DNA of 15,360 nucleotides from Gammaproteobacteria bacterium (lineage in GTDB: Bacteria > Pseudomonadota > Gammaproteobacteria > Granulosicoccales > Granulosicoccaceae): contig JAHQVR010000221.1 in the NCBI GenBank assembly GCA_019634245.1, positions 1 to 15,360 of the forward strand. Reading direction: 5' to 3'. Below are positions 1-8,905 of the stretch, in pieces. Within the stretch, counting starts at the first letter, position 1. Each line of letters opens with the position of its first letter. The position numbers were made by a program, and so were the translations under genes. The notes under the pieces were generated by a model. It made no database searches, was not told where the DNA came from, and saw only the letters and a list, made by a program, of their open reading frames with translations.

Positions 1-105
1 GCCGAGCAAGCGCGATTTGCTGAAAACGCAGTTCGATATCAGGCGAGCCTGGAATTTTTAGGCAGTAAAGTCGGCTCAATTATTAGAACGTTAAGAGGGG
101 AGTAA
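1..105 (+). CDS. flgB: Flagellar proximal rod protein FlgB, C-terminal fragment
   Basis: An open frame runs from the first base to TAA at 103-105 and gives 34 residues ending in SIIRTLRGE. The stretch ENAVRYQASLEFLGSKVG matches the C-terminal helix of FlgB, where a 'xxYQASLxxL' pattern is typical. FlgB is a proximal rod subunit in the periplasm; its N- and C-terminal helices pack together in the rod. The start lies to the left of the window. It sits 5 nt before flgC, and the flgC ribosome site (GGGGAG, 97-102) lies inside its last codons, so the two are likely translationally coupled. The identification rests on a short fragment but is strongly supported by the adjoining flgC. Confidence 0.9.
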   Translation, partial: AEQARFAENAVRYQASLEFLGSKVGSIIRTLRGE

Positions 106-110
106 ATATC

Positions 111-503
111 ATGCAGAGTATCTTTGATATTGCCGGAAGCGCAATGCAAGCGCAAAGCACTCGGCTTAATGTTACCGCGAGTAATCTTGCCAATGTTAAC
201 TCCGTTGCTGGGTCCGCAGAAGAAGCTTACAAATCGCGACAGCCGGTGTTCGCCGCCATCCTTAACGATCATATTGGCGGTGTTAAGTCTTTAGGAATAG
301 TGGAAAGCCAGCGCGAGCCCGAAATGCGCTTTAACCCTGGCCACCCAATGGCAGATGAGCAAGGCTATGTTTACGCATCAAACGTTGATGTTGTAGAAGA
401 GATGGCCAATATGATGTCGGCATCTCGTAGCTATCAAACGAATGTTGAACTACTGAATACCACGCGACAGCTGATGTTGCAAACACTCAAGCTGGGGCAA
501 TAG
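111..503 (+). CDS. flgC: Flagellar proximal rod protein FlgC
   Basis: A 130-residue protein, close to the usual FlgC length of about 134. The N-terminus (FDIAGSAMQAQ, then NVTASNLANVNS at residues 21-32) is the rod/hook family signature. The C-terminus carries the FlgC pattern VDVVEEMANMMSASRSYQTN followed by a long amphipathic helix. FlgC forms the proximal rod with FlgB and FlgF in the periplasm, between the MS ring and the distal rod. The ATG at 111 is supported by GGGGAG 8 nt upstream. It ends two bases before flgD. Nothing looks broken or unusual. Confidence 0.97.
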   Translation: MQSIFDIAGSAMQAQSTRLNVTASNLANVNSVAGSAEEAYKSRQPVFAAILNDHIGGVKSLGIVESQREPEMRFNPGHPMADEQGYVYASNVDVVEEMANMMSASRSYQTNVELLNTTRQLMLQTLKLGQ

Positions 504-505
504 CA

Positions 506-1192
506 ATGGTTGACTCAATAATTCCTGCAAGCTTATCGCAGTACCAAATAGAGCAGCGCCCTACAGATGAGAAATCAAGCGAACTAGGACAAGATGATTT
601 CCTGACGCTCATGATGACGCAGCTGCAGCACCAGGATCCTTTCAAGCCTATGGAGAATGGAGAGTTTCTCGGACAAATGGCGCAGTTTAGTACGGTATCA
701 GGTATCGAAGGGATGCAAAACTCGTTAGATAACATGACCGGATCGTTTGGCGCAAACCAAACTCTGCAAGCGTCTCAACTTATCGGCCAATCAGTGTTAG
801 TTGAAGATTCCACTGCACACCTAAAAACAGACGAAATGGTCGAAGGTCGATTTGAACTACCAACGTCATCCGGATCCGTGAGAATCGAAATTACCGATAC
901 TGCTGGCCGCTTGGTGCGAGAAATAGAATTAGGTGAGAAAGCATCGGGTCGACACGATTTTCAATGGGACGGGAATGATTCGCTAGGTGAGGCACTACCC
1001 GCAGGCCAATACACCATAGAAATAACCGCCGCTAGTGGGGATACGCGTATTGCGGTGCCAGCCCTGCTTTCTCGTAAAGTAGATTCGGTTGAATTTGGTG
1101 ACGAAGGAGCCGTGCAATTGAATACTGCCGAAGGCGAAGTTATTACGCTTGACCAAGTGAAGCAAATTAGGCAATCCGTCGTAACAAACTAA
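506..1192 (+). CDS. flgD: Flagellar hook-capping protein FlgD
   Basis: A 228-residue protein. Residues about 32-68 hold the FlgD N-terminal signature: FLTLMMTQLQHQDPFKPMEN, then EFLGQMAQFSTVSGI. The middle and C-terminal part (about 112-205) is the beta-rich FlgD region with an Ig/Fn3-like fold, seen in the run VRIEITDTAGRLVREIEL and in WDGNDSLGEALPAGQYTI. FlgD is a transient cap that helps FlgE subunits fold at the tip of the growing hook and is not kept in the finished structure. A GGGG run at 494-497, inside the end of flgC, can serve as the ribosome site. The 2-nt gap to flgC suggests coupled translation. Confidence 0.97.
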   Translation: MVDSIIPASLSQYQIEQRPTDEKSSELGQDDFLTLMMTQLQHQDPFKPMENGEFLGQMAQFSTVSGIEGMQNSLDNMTGSFGANQTLQASQLIGQSVLVEDSTAHLKTDEMVEGRFELPTSSGSVRIEITDTAGRLVREIELGEKASGRHDFQWDGNDSLGEALPAGQYTIEITAASGDTRIAVPALLSRKVDSVEFGDEGAVQLNTAEGEVITLDQVKQIRQSVVTN

Positions 1193-1237
1193 CTCAATAA
1201 CAAATTTTAAATCTAAAAATAATACTGGAAACTTACT

Positions 1238-2461
1238 ATGACTGTTGAAATCGCACTAACGGGATTGAACGCCGCATCGTCAAAACTGGGTGTTATATCT
1301 AATAATATTGCAAACAACGCAACTACCGGCTTTAAGCGATCTCGTGCCGAGTTCGCTGACGAATTCGCCAAAAGTACATTGGGCTACTCCGCTGTTGCTG
1401 TTGGACAAGGTGTCCGTAACAGCGCCATGAAACAAGAATTCACTCAAGGCGACGTCAGCTTCACAAACAATAATTTAGACGTAGCCATTGCCGGTGAAGG
1501 CATGTTTCGAATGACCGATGGTAACGACCCCTACTACACCCGTGCTGGCACCTTCGGGCTAGACCCGGACGGATATATCGTAAACAGTGAGGGGAGCCGG
1601 CTATCAGGTTACACAACAGATGCAGACAATAAAATTATTCCTGTAGAAAACGATCTTAAGCTGGACTTTTCAGAGCTGCCGCCACGAGCCACTGAGAAGT
1701 TAGAAGTATCGCTTAATCTAAACTCTGATGCCGAAGTCTTAGACCCTTTCGATATCACTGATCTATCAACCTTTAATTACTCAACTTCAGCATCTGTTTA
1801 CGATTCATTGGGCACACCTCAAGTGGCGTCGATCTACTTCCATAAGGACACACCCAATTCATGGTCTGCATTCACCTACATAAATGATGTGGAGGTAAGC
1901 CAACCCGGTGGTGACGAAATTACCTTTACTGATGCCGGTGAGATTGCAGCAGTAAACGGTATTCCAGGCAGTGAGATTACAACCAGTGTATTTACGCCAT
2001 TATCAGGTGCCGGCCCAATGGCGGTAGAGATCGATCTGGGAAATAGTACTCAGTACGACAATCCATTTGGTGTAAACAGAGTATCCCAGGACGGTTATGC
2101 CGCAGGACGCCTGAACAATTTCGACATTGATTCGGATGGCATTATTTTTGGTCGGTTTACTAATAGCCAAGCCAAAATAATGGGGCAAATAACACTAACA
2201 AAGTTTGCCAACACGCAGGGACTACAACAAATAGGAAACAGTAGTTGGTCTGAGTCCTACTCATCTGGCGAACCCATTACAGGCGTACCCGGTGGTAGCA
2301 CTTTTGGCAAACTACAATCTGGCGCTCTGGAGTCTTCAAACGTTGATATCACGCAAGAACTAGTATCGATGATCGGCGCACAACGAAGCTTTCAAGCAAA
2401 CGCACAGGTTATTAGTACGAGCGATACCCTGACTCAAACCGTCATCAACCTCAAGCGTTAA
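1238..2461 (+). CDS. flgE: Flagellar hook protein FlgE
   Basis: A 407-residue protein similar in length to enterobacterial FlgE. The N-terminus (IALTGLNAASSKLGVISNNI) and the rod/hook motif SNNIANNATTGFKRSR at residues 21-36 identify the family. The last 42 residues (SSNVDITQELVSMIGAQRSF and onward) form the C-terminal helix that packs against the N-terminus in the D0 layer. The central region is beta-rich and variable, as expected for exposed hook domains. FlgE polymerises into the universal joint outside the cell. The ATG has GGA at 1227-1229, 8 nt upstream. The 45-nt AT-rich gap after flgD shows no promoter I can recognise. Confidence 0.97.
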   Translation: MTVEIALTGLNAASSKLGVISNNIANNATTGFKRSRAEFADEFAKSTLGYSAVAVGQGVRNSAMKQEFTQGDVSFTNNNLDVAIAGEGMFRMTDGNDPYYTRAGTFGLDPDGYIVNSEGSRLSGYTTDADNKIIPVENDLKLDFSELPPRATEKLEVSLNLNSDAEVLDPFDITDLSTFNYSTSASVYDSLGTPQVASIYFHKDTPNSWSAFTYINDVEVSQPGGDEITFTDAGEIAAVNGIPGSEITTSVFTPLSGAGPMAVEIDLGNSTQYDNPFGVNRVSQDGYAAGRLNNFDIDSDGIIFGRFTNSQAKIMGQITLTKFANTQGLQQIGNSSWSESYSSGEPITGVPGGSTFGKLQSGALESSNVDITQELVSMIGAQRSFQANAQVISTSDTLTQTVINLKR

Positions 2462-2490
2462 TAGACGGATCATAATCAAGGGGCAAGCTG

Positions 2491-3228
2491 ATGGATAAGA
2501 TGGTTTACCTGGCAATGTCTGGCGCACGCCAGACATTGCTCAAACAAAGCAACAATAATCACAATCTAGCGAACGTCAATACAACTGGATTTAAAAGCCA
2601 GATGGATTCATTGGCGGCTGTCCCTTTGTACGGCCCCGGTCACCCAAGTCGAGTTTATGCTGTCGCCAATGATTCTGGCTCTAACTTTGAACAAGGCAAT
2701 CTGGTCAGAACGGGTAACGCCCTTGATATCGCGATAGATGGAGCCGGCTTTATCGCGGTTCTAGACGTTGACGGCAGTGAAGCCTATACCCGGGCAGGTG
2801 ATTTAAAAATTTCAGCTGAAGGCTTACTACAAAACTCGAAAGGGAATCTCGTACTGGGAAACGGAGGCCCGATCAGCGTCTCACCGTACGATGAAATAAC
2901 AATTGGTAACGACGGTACCATCACGATCAGACCACTCGGTCAAAGCCAAGCTGAGCTGGCGGTTGTTGATCGAATTAAACTGGTCAACCCAGATACCAAC
3001 TCTTTATCTCGTAACGAACGCGGACTGTTCGTAAGCGATGAGGGAGTGGAACCAGCAGACGGTAGTGTGCGTGTCGCCTCAGAGTCACTCGAATCCAGCA
3101 ATGTCAATAGCGTAGAAGCGCTGGTCACAATGATCGAGCTATCACGTCAATTTGAAACACAAGTAAAAATGATGAACCTGGCCCAAGAAAATGATGCTAA
3201 GGCTAGCAGACTATTGCAAACAAGCTAA
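2491..3228 (+). CDS. flgF: Flagellar proximal rod protein FlgF
   Basis: A 245-residue protein. The N-terminus MDKMVYLAMSGARQ is typical of FlgF, where family members commonly begin MDxxxYxAMxGA. The motif NHNLANVNTTGFKSQ follows at residues 23-37. The C-terminus (SLESSNVNSVEALVTMIELS, then QFETQVKMM) is the rod/hook C-terminal helix. FlgF is a proximal rod subunit that contacts FlgG. A strong ribosome site AAGGGG (2478-2483) precedes the ATG by 7 nt. It is distinguished from FlgG by its N-terminus and by lacking the L-stretch seen in the next gene. Confidence 0.96.
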   Translation: MDKMVYLAMSGARQTLLKQSNNNHNLANVNTTGFKSQMDSLAAVPLYGPGHPSRVYAVANDSGSNFEQGNLVRTGNALDIAIDGAGFIAVLDVDGSEAYTRAGDLKISAEGLLQNSKGNLVLGNGGPISVSPYDEITIGNDGTITIRPLGQSQAELAVVDRIKLVNPDTNSLSRNERGLFVSDEGVEPADGSVRVASESLESSNVNSVEALVTMIELSRQFETQVKMMNLAQENDAKASRLLQTS

Positions 3229-3284
3229 CTATTGCATAGTCATCTGAAGCATTAAAGACATTAGATTAGATAAGGAAAAAAGTT

Positions 3285-4070
3285 ATGAACGGTGCACTAT
3301 GGACAGCTAAAACAGGCCTGGACGCGCAGCAAACTCGTATGCAGGTCATATCGAATAACCTTGCCAATACCAATACAACTGGATTCAAACGCGATCGAGC
3401 GGTTTTCCAGGATTTGCTGTATCAGACTTTACGCCAACCAGGTGCACAATCATCTCAAAATACGCAGCTGCCATCAGGCTTAAGCGTTGGTACAGGTGTA
3501 AGAGTGGTGTCTACTGAAAAATTATTTATACAAGGCAACCTTACGCGAACAGATGATGCACTAGACTTGGCTATACAAGGCCGCGGCTTTTTCGAGGTGC
3601 TCAAGCCCGATGGCGGCCTGGCTTACACAAGGGATGGTTCGTTTCAGTTAGATTCGCAAGGCCAACTCGTGAATGCCAGTGGCTACGTTCTACAACCCAC
3701 CATATCCATCCCACAAAATGCAGAGAGCATCACAATCGGTGCAGACGGTACGGTTACAGCGTCGCTGCCCGGCACTGCGAATATGACACAAGTCGGTGCC
3801 GTGACAATAACGGACTTCATGAACCCTGCGGGTTTGCAAGCCATTGGTGGCAACCTGTTTAATGAAACCGCTGCTAGTGGCGCTCCGATACAAGGCACGC
3901 CCGGTATTGCAGGCTTGGGCTCGCTTATTCAAGGATCTGTCGAAACATCCAACGTTAATATCGTCGAAGAGCTTGTCAGCATGATTGAAACTCAACGTGC
4001 TTACGAAATAAGCTCTAAAGCAATATCAACGACCGATGGCATGCTGCAGTACATCAATAACAATTTATAA
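3285..4070 (+). CDS. flgG: Flagellar distal rod protein FlgG
   Basis: A 261-residue protein, the usual FlgG length. Residues 23-35 are [13 protein letters not shown]. They are followed by the FlgG-specific L-stretch (about 46-74: [12 protein letters not shown] and onward to [10 protein letters not shown]), which stiffens the distal rod compared with the hook. The last 45 residues ([20 protein letters not shown], then [10 protein letters not shown]) form the C-terminal helix. FlgG forms the distal rod that passes through the P and L rings. AAGGA at 3272-3276 supports the ATG. The 56-nt gap after flgF has no recognisable promoter. Confidence 0.98.
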   Translation: MNGALWTAKTGLDAQQTRMQVISNNLANTNTTGFKRDRAVFQDLLYQTLRQPGAQSSQNTQLPSGLSVGTGVRVVSTEKLFIQGNLTRTDDALDLAIQGRGFFEVLKPDGGLAYTRDGSFQLDSQGQLVNASGYVLQPTISIPQNAESITIGADGTVTASLPGTANMTQVGAVTITDFMNPAGLQAIGGNLFNETAASGAPIQGTPGIAGLGSLIQGSVETSNVNIVEELVSMIETQRAYEISSKAISTTDGMLQYINNNL

Positions 4071-4101
4071 GACCATGCCTAAAGCTATCTATATAAATAA
4101 C

Positions 4102-4105
4102 GGGG
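4102..4105 (+). promoter_or_regulatory. Ribosome binding site deciding the flgH start
   Basis: A GGGG run lies 8 nt before the ATG at 4114. The earlier in-frame ATGs at 4036 (inside flgG) and 4075 have no comparable site and would place over 60 residues, including a hydrophilic stretch, ahead of the lipoprotein cysteine. This favours 4114. Confidence 0.55.
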
Positions 4106-4113
4106 TAAAGCAC

Positions 4114-4845
4114 ATGCTGATACATCTCTATCGAGCCGTTCTCATACGCCCCCAATCAACTTCGGTATCAGGCAAATTACCTCGCCTGTTGATTGCTGTT
4201 TTACTACTGCACACAGCAAGTGCTTGCGTAAGCGCTCCAGTACAGCCAGATGAAGATCCTCCTGTCATATTCGTATCTGAGCCTGAAGTTACCGTAGCCG
4301 ATGGTGCTATCTATAAATCCACTAACAACCGATTTTTATTCGAAGATGTTAGGGCAAGACGCGTTGGGGATGTTATCAATGTCGTACTAGAGGAGCGTAC
4401 AGATGCCACGAAAGCAGCTTCTACCACGACAAACAAATCTACCGGGATCGCTATACCTGGCCCCACTATCCTGGGTGGCCCAGTCAAGGCACTTGATCGC
4501 GAATTTCTAGCAAACGATCTACAGTCGCAAAGTGATTTCACCGGCCAAGGCGATAGCAGCCAGAGCAATCGCCTCAGTGGCAGCGTCGCCGTAACGGTTA
4601 CGCGCAAACTTCCCAATGGCAATCTATGGATAAAGGGCCAAAAAACGATATCGCTCAATCAGGGCAGCGAAATTGTGCGAGTTTCCGGGCAGATAAGACC
4701 CACGGATATCGCGCCGAACAATTCTGTTCTTTCGTCACAAATAGCGGATGCTCACATCACCTACGGCGGTACTGGACTCCTCGCGGATGCCAATCAAGCT
4801 GGTTGGTTAGCACGGGTATTTCTTAGCCCATTTTGGCCTTTTTAA
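4114..4845 (+). CDS. flgH: Flagellar L-ring lipoprotein FlgH
   Basis: With the start at 4114 this is 243 residues, near the usual FlgH size of about 230. The frame stays open upstream to an ATG at 4036, but that start overlaps flgG and weakens the export signal. Residues 21-37 ([17 protein letters not shown]) form a hydrophobic signal segment, and C38 is the probable lipidated cysteine. The lipobox ASAC is weak because position -3 is Ala rather than Leu. FlgH-specific stretches follow: [20 protein letters not shown], then [20 protein letters not shown], and [19 protein letters not shown]. FlgH assembles the L ring in the outer membrane around the rod. It is followed 13 nt later by flgI. Confidence 0.94.
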   Translation: MLIHLYRAVLIRPQSTSVSGKLPRLLIAVLLLHTASACVSAPVQPDEDPPVIFVSEPEVTVADGAIYKSTNNRFLFEDVRARRVGDVINVVLEERTDATKAASTTTNKSTGIAIPGPTILGGPVKALDREFLANDLQSQSDFTGQGDSSQSNRLSGSVAVTVTRKLPNGNLWIKGQKTISLNQGSEIVRVSGQIRPTDIAPNNSVLSSQIADAHITYGGTGLLADANQAGWLARVFLSPFWPF

Positions 4846-4858
4846 GGACCCATCAATA

Positions 4859-5977
4859 ATGAAAATCAAACTTCTCAACAAAGCGGTCGCCATTTTCAGC
4901 TTATTGATTGTTTTAATACCCTTACCCGTACAGGCCGAGCGCATCAAAGATATCGCTGCTATCGCTGGCGTGCGCGACAACCCGCTTTTAGGATACGGGC
5001 TTGTTGTGGGTTTAGACGGCACGGGTGATCAAACTAGCCAAGTGGGTTTCACTGAACAGAGCCTGCGCAGTATGCTGACGCAATACGGTGTGACCATCCC
5101 ACCTGATATTACATTGCAGCCCAAAAACGTAGCAGCTGTTTCAATTCACGCTGTATTACCGCCGTTTACCAAACCTGGACAACAAATTGATATCACCGTT
5201 TCGTCCCTGGGTAACTCAAAGTCACTACGTGGCGGCAGTTTGTTAATGTCACCCTTACGCGGAGCAGATGGAGAAGTGTACGCCATCGCTCAAGGCAACC
5301 TTGCCGTAGGCGGCTTGGGTATAGCGGGAACAGATGGTTCTTCTGTTTCTATCAACGTACCCAGTGTCGGACGAATCCCAAATGGCGCAACGGTTGAAAA
5401 ATTTGTACCTTCTCCATTTAATGAAAGCAGAGAAATTATTTTTAATTTGCACCAACCTGACTTTACTACGGCTTATAGAGTTGTAGAAGCAATCAATACT
5501 TTTCTCGATATGGATGCCGCAGTGGCACTCGATGCCGTATCCATCGCGGTTACCGCGCCAAGCGACGTTACCCAAAAAGTCACATTCACAGGGCTAATAC
5601 AAGAGCTCAATGTTGATCCTGCACAAGGCGCGGGGAAAATTATAGTGAATTCACGCACCGGCACTATCGTAATCGGTAGCAACGTAACTGTGGGCCCGGC
5701 GGCCGTGACGCACGGCAGTTTGACAGTCACTATCAATGAAGACACAACGGTTAGCCAACCCAACCCACTTAGCCAAGGGCAGACAGTCGCAGCTCCTGAT
5801 ACCGGTATATCCGTCGAACAAGAAAACAACAGGATGTTTGAGCTAGGAAAAGGTACAACACTTTCCGAAATAGTCCAGGCTATAAACAACGTGGGTGCAG
5901 CACCAGGTGATTTGGTTGCCATTCTTGAGGCGCTAAAACAGGCCGGAGCACTCAGAGCAGAATTAATTATCATATAA
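4859..5977 (+). CDS. flgI: Flagellar P-ring protein FlgI
   Basis: A 372-residue protein, typical for FlgI. Residues 1-26 are a Sec signal peptide: a basic start (MKIKLLNK), a hydrophobic core, and PVQA before probable cleavage at A26/E27. The mature N-terminus [20 protein letters not shown] and the next segment [20 protein letters not shown] are highly characteristic. Later FlgI landmarks are [20 protein letters not shown] and, at the C-terminus, [20 protein letters not shown]. The protein forms the P ring in the peptidoglycan layer around the distal rod. AAGGA at 4844-4848 overlaps the flgH stop and supports the ATG. It abuts flgJ with a 1-nt gap. Confidence 0.98.
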   Translation: MKIKLLNKAVAIFSLLIVLIPLPVQAERIKDIAAIAGVRDNPLLGYGLVVGLDGTGDQTSQVGFTEQSLRSMLTQYGVTIPPDITLQPKNVAAVSIHAVLPPFTKPGQQIDITVSSLGNSKSLRGGSLLMSPLRGADGEVYAIAQGNLAVGGLGIAGTDGSSVSINVPSVGRIPNGATVEKFVPSPFNESREIIFNLHQPDFTTAYRVVEAINTFLDMDAAVALDAVSIAVTAPSDVTQKVTFTGLIQELNVDPAQGAGKIIVNSRTGTIVIGSNVTVGPAAVTHGSLTVTINEDTTVSQPNPLSQGQTVAAPDTGISVEQENNRMFELGKGTTLSEIVQAINNVGAAPGDLVAILEALKQAGALRAELIII

Positions 5978-5978
5978 G

Positions 5979-7013
5979 ATGAGCACTTTAGCTTCTACAA
6001 GCATGCCACTCAGCTCGCCAGGCACGGTGATCGGCTTGCACGATGGCAGCACCGTGGCGAATGTAGAGGAATTAAGAAATACCGAAGATACCGAAAAGGT
6101 CGCTAAGAAATTTGAAGCGCTGTTAATACACAACATGCTCAAAGCTATGCGAAGCACGACATTGGGTGAAAAGCCCTCGAACGAGCGTGCTATGTATGAC
6201 GACATGTTTGATCAAAAACTGGCTAATGTCATTTCGGAGTCCGGTAGACTAGGAGTCGCTCGCTCCATAAGCAGAGAATTGAACGCCCAGGCCGGTGTGG
6301 AAAACTCCAAGGCTGATCTTTCGTTTTCGAATGTCGAGCGCAATATGCAGGCTTTGTCCAACAATCCGGCTACTTTAGCAAGCAATGGCCGGCTACCTAC
6401 AGATCTTGCCAATATCAATCAATATCGAGCACAAACAAACCAATTAACTCGCACGTACACACAAGCTCTAAACCATAACTATCAATCAAACAATAATGTA
6501 ATTAATGCTGTTGAGGATACGAATCACACCTCTTTAATCGAAACAAAAAGAGAGTTTATAAATGATCTGATGCCGGATGCCAGACGTAACGCTAATCGTC
6601 TTGGAGTGCAGCCCGATATCATCATTGCGATTGCAGCCCTCGAGACCGGTTGGGGTAAGCATGTAATAAAATCTGAAAACGGTGTTAGCTCACACAACCT
6701 TTTTGGCATTAAAGCACACGAACGCACTACCCCACATACCATTCATAAAACGACAGAATACATTGACAATAATCCAGTCAAGGTTGATGCAGCGTTTAGG
6801 CAATACGAAAACAGCTCGTCAGCTGTAGATGATTTTGCAGACTTTCTACTCAGCAATCCACGTTACCAAAACACGCTTGAAGCGCATTCGGACAATCAGG
6901 CATTTTTACGTGAATTGCAACGTGCCGGTTACGCGACAGACCCCGAATACGCAAACAAAGCCATCGATGTTTTGCAACAAATTAAAAGCATAAGACAGGG
7001 TTCAGCGTTATGA
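5979..7013 (+). CDS. flgJ: Rod-capping protein and peptidoglycan hydrolase FlgJ
   Basis: A 344-residue, two-domain FlgJ as found in beta- and gammaproteobacteria. Residues about 38-100 are the rod-binding domain (KVAKKFEALLIHNMLKAMRS and MYDDMFDQKLANVISESGRL). A polar, Asn/Gln-rich linker spans about 125-185. Residues about 190-340 are a glucosaminidase-type (GH73) domain: IAIAALETGWGKH contains E222, the expected catalytic acid, and KTTEY contains E260, a second conserved Glu in this family. The rod domain caps the growing rod while the enzyme opens peptidoglycan so the rod can pass. No clear ribosome site precedes the ATG, and the 1-nt gap after flgI points to coupled translation. An internal ATG at 6003 is possible but less likely. 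Confidence 0.96.
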   Translation: MSTLASTSMPLSSPGTVIGLHDGSTVANVEELRNTEDTEKVAKKFEALLIHNMLKAMRSTTLGEKPSNERAMYDDMFDQKLANVISESGRLGVARSISRELNAQAGVENSKADLSFSNVERNMQALSNNPATLASNGRLPTDLANINQYRAQTNQLTRTYTQALNHNYQSNNNVINAVEDTNHTSLIETKREFINDLMPDARRNANRLGVQPDIIIAIAALETGWGKHVIKSENGVSSHNLFGIKAHERTTPHTIHKTTEYIDNNPVKVDAAFRQYENSSSAVDDFADFLLSNPRYQNTLEAHSDNQAFLRELQRAGYATDPEYANKAIDVLQQIKSIRQGSAL

Positions 7014-8902
7014 CTGATCTCTTGAACAACGGTAGCAACAGTTTGTTGGCTTTCCAACGAGCTTTAACCACCACGTCGCACAATATATCCAACGTTAATA
7101 CTGAAGGATATTCGCGACAACGTCTTGAACTCGAAACAATCGATCCCACACTATCCAACAACCGATATGTGGGTAGCGGTGTTCGTGCTGTTGGTGTCGA
7201 GCGAATACACGATCAATTTGCAATGGCGCAGATTCTTCAATCAACCAGCGCGCATTCACAACATAGCACTCATCATGCAATGGCTAGCCGTATCGATAAT
7301 ATGGTTGCAAATGACGCCTTAAGCTTAACCCCTGTGCTAAACGAATTCTTCAATGCTATTCAAGATGCCAACAGTAACCCGAACTCAAGCGCGTCGAGAG
7401 AGGTATTGGTCGGCACAACAAAAGATGTCAGCTCCCGAATTAGAGCACTGCAACTAGAGCTAGATAACACGCAAGAAGAGGTCAATCAACGAACCAGTCT
7501 GGCGGTAAATGAGGTAAATCAACTAGCGGCCGATATAGCTAGTTTGAATCAGCAAATCCTGTCAACCGGCTCTAGCCGTTTCGGTAACGAACCGAATGAT
7601 TTACTCGATAGACGTGATGCACTGCTGAATCAACTATCTGAATACGTAGATATCACCAGACTTGACGAGGACAATGGCTCAGTCAGCGTTTTTATGGGCA
7701 ATGGAGTCGGACTCATAGTGGGGACTTCCGTTGGTGAGCTGCGCACCTCAGCTAATCCGCTGTCTTCGGATTTATTAAAGATCGAAATTTCGCAAGGCCA
7801 ATCGTGGCAAAACATTACCACCCGATTAAGCGGTGGCAGCATCGGTGGACTACTCGAATTCGAAAATCAAACGTTAAAACCCAGTATGAACCAGTTGGGA
7901 CTCATTGCTCTGCAGTTTAGTCACAGTATGAATACGCAACATGCACAAGGCATCGATTCAAACGGGAATGCAGGAACAGATCTTTTTAGTGTTTCTCTAC
8001 CCAATGTCATGGCCGATGATCAAAACACCGGGACTGCAACATTATCATCTAGTTTTATAGATATACCACAGGTACAGGCAACCGAATACGATATTCGTTT
8101 TACCGGCACCGATTTCACCATTACCAGGCTGAGCGACCAGTCGACAACGAATAGCGGTATGCCGTTGTCAATCGACGGGATGCAATTAAGCATAACTGGC
8201 ACTCCGGCAGTTGGAGATACATTTAGAGTATCCCCGGTTCGTCGCACGGCCGCCACTATGCAAAGCGAAATTAACGATGCAAACAATCTGGCATTATCCA
8301 GCCCCCTTCGAGCATCCGGCAGTATAGGCAACCAAAGTAATGCAAAAATCGTTATGCCAACCGTTAATGATATAGATAACCCGGCCTTACAAGACGAGAT
8401 AACGATACAATTCAGTAGTGACACATCTTATGATTTAATCGACAGCACCAGTGGCGCAGTGTTGTCTGCTGGAATAGCTTACGCCGATGGCGACGCAATA
8501 AACTTTAACGGCTGGCAGGTAAGCTTGGATGGCAGCCCAACGACAGGCGATGAATTTTCCGTGCTACCGAACACCACTGCCAACGGAAACAATGGCAATG
8601 GTTTAGCGATGGCAGCTCTGCAACTGTCACCCGAAATGACCGGTAACGCAACTTTCAATGAGGGATATAGCGCTTTGGTTTCGCGCATAGGCGGACAAAC
8701 TAGAACACTCGAGACACGCACTGCCGCACTGGATAATATCCGACTGGATGCAGTCGAGCGCCTGCAGTCAGTAGCAGGTGTAAATTTAGACGAAGAAGCT
8801 ATCAATCTGACGCGGTTTCAGCAAGCCTATCAGGCATCGGCGCAGATAATCTCTACAGCAGACACACTGTTTCAAACTCTACTTGGAGCGGTCTCAAGGT
8901 AA
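7010..8902 (+). CDS. flgK: Hook-filament junction protein FlgK (HAP1)
   Basis: A 630-residue protein, between the enterobacterial (about 550) and Pseudomonas-like (over 650) sizes. Residues 21-43 (TTSHNISNVNTEGYSRQRLE and on) are the FlgK N-terminal signature. Residues about 587-628 (VNLDEEAINLTRFQQAYQAS, then a C-terminal helix) close the D0 core. The insert contains two related beta-rich modules at about 340-410 and 460-520, each ending in a 'GDxFxVxP' pattern (GDTFRVSP and GDEFSVLP). A similar module occurs in FlgL. FlgK is the first junction protein between hook and filament. Its ATGA overlap with flgJ implies coupled translation, with CAGGG (6996-7000) as a possible ribosome site. No separate sigma-28 promoter is visible at the end of flgJ. 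Confidence 0.97.
   Translation: MTDLLNNGSNSLLAFQRALTTTSHNISNVNTEGYSRQRLELETIDPTLSNNRYVGSGVRAVGVERIHDQFAMAQILQSTSAHSQHSTHHAMASRIDNMVANDALSLTPVLNEFFNAIQDANSNPNSSASREVLVGTTKDVSSRIRALQLELDNTQEEVNQRTSLAVNEVNQLAADIASLNQQILSTGSSRFGNEPNDLLDRRDALLNQLSEYVDITRLDEDNGSVSVFMGNGVGLIVGTSVGELRTSANPLSSDLLKIEISQGQSWQNITTRLSGGSIGGLLEFENQTLKPSMNQLGLIALQFSHSMNTQHAQGIDSNGNAGTDLFSVSLPNVMADDQNTGTATLSSSFIDIPQVQATEYDIRFTGTDFTITRLSDQSTTNSGMPLSIDGMQLSITGTPAVGDTFRVSPVRRTAATMQSEINDANNLALSSPLRASGSIGNQSNAKIVMPTVNDIDNPALQDEITIQFSSDTSYDLIDSTSGAVLSAGIAYADGDAINFNGWQVSLDGSPTTGDEFSVLPNTTANGNNGNGLAMAALQLSPEMTGNATFNEGYSALVSRIGGQTRTLETRTAALDNIRLDAVERLQSVAGVNLDEEAINLTRFQQAYQASAQIISTADTLFQTLLGAVSR
8024..8572 (+). repeat. Twin beta-rich modules inside flgK
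   Basis: FlgK residues about 340-410 and 460-520 align loosely with each other. Each has a beta-strand pattern ending in GD-x-F-x-V-x-P, preceded by a 'D/N-G-x-x-x-x-I/L-x-G' turn (SIDGMQLSITG and NFNGWQVSLDG). The second copy also contains YDLIDSTSGAVLSAG, which resembles YDVTNTDSGAVIISG in FlgL. The boundaries are by eye. Confidence 0.6.
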
Positions 8903-8905
8903 GCC

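Noticed and set aside
3229..3284. Possible promoter between flgF and flgG
   Set aside because: It is AT-rich, but no sigma-28, sigma-54 (GG-N10-GC) or convincing sigma-70 pair was found. It contains only the flgG ribosome site.
3292..3483. 63-residue + strand frame inside flgG
   Set aside because: It is an out-of-frame overlap with the strongly conserved flgG N-terminus and has no independent support.
5473..5973. 166-residue open frame on the - strand opposite flgI
   Set aside because: It lies wholly within the clearly coding flgI, has no recognisable domain and reads as an antisense shadow frame.
8020..8424. 134-residue open frame on the - strand opposite flgK
   Set aside because: It is an antisense shadow of flgK with no ribosome site or family features.
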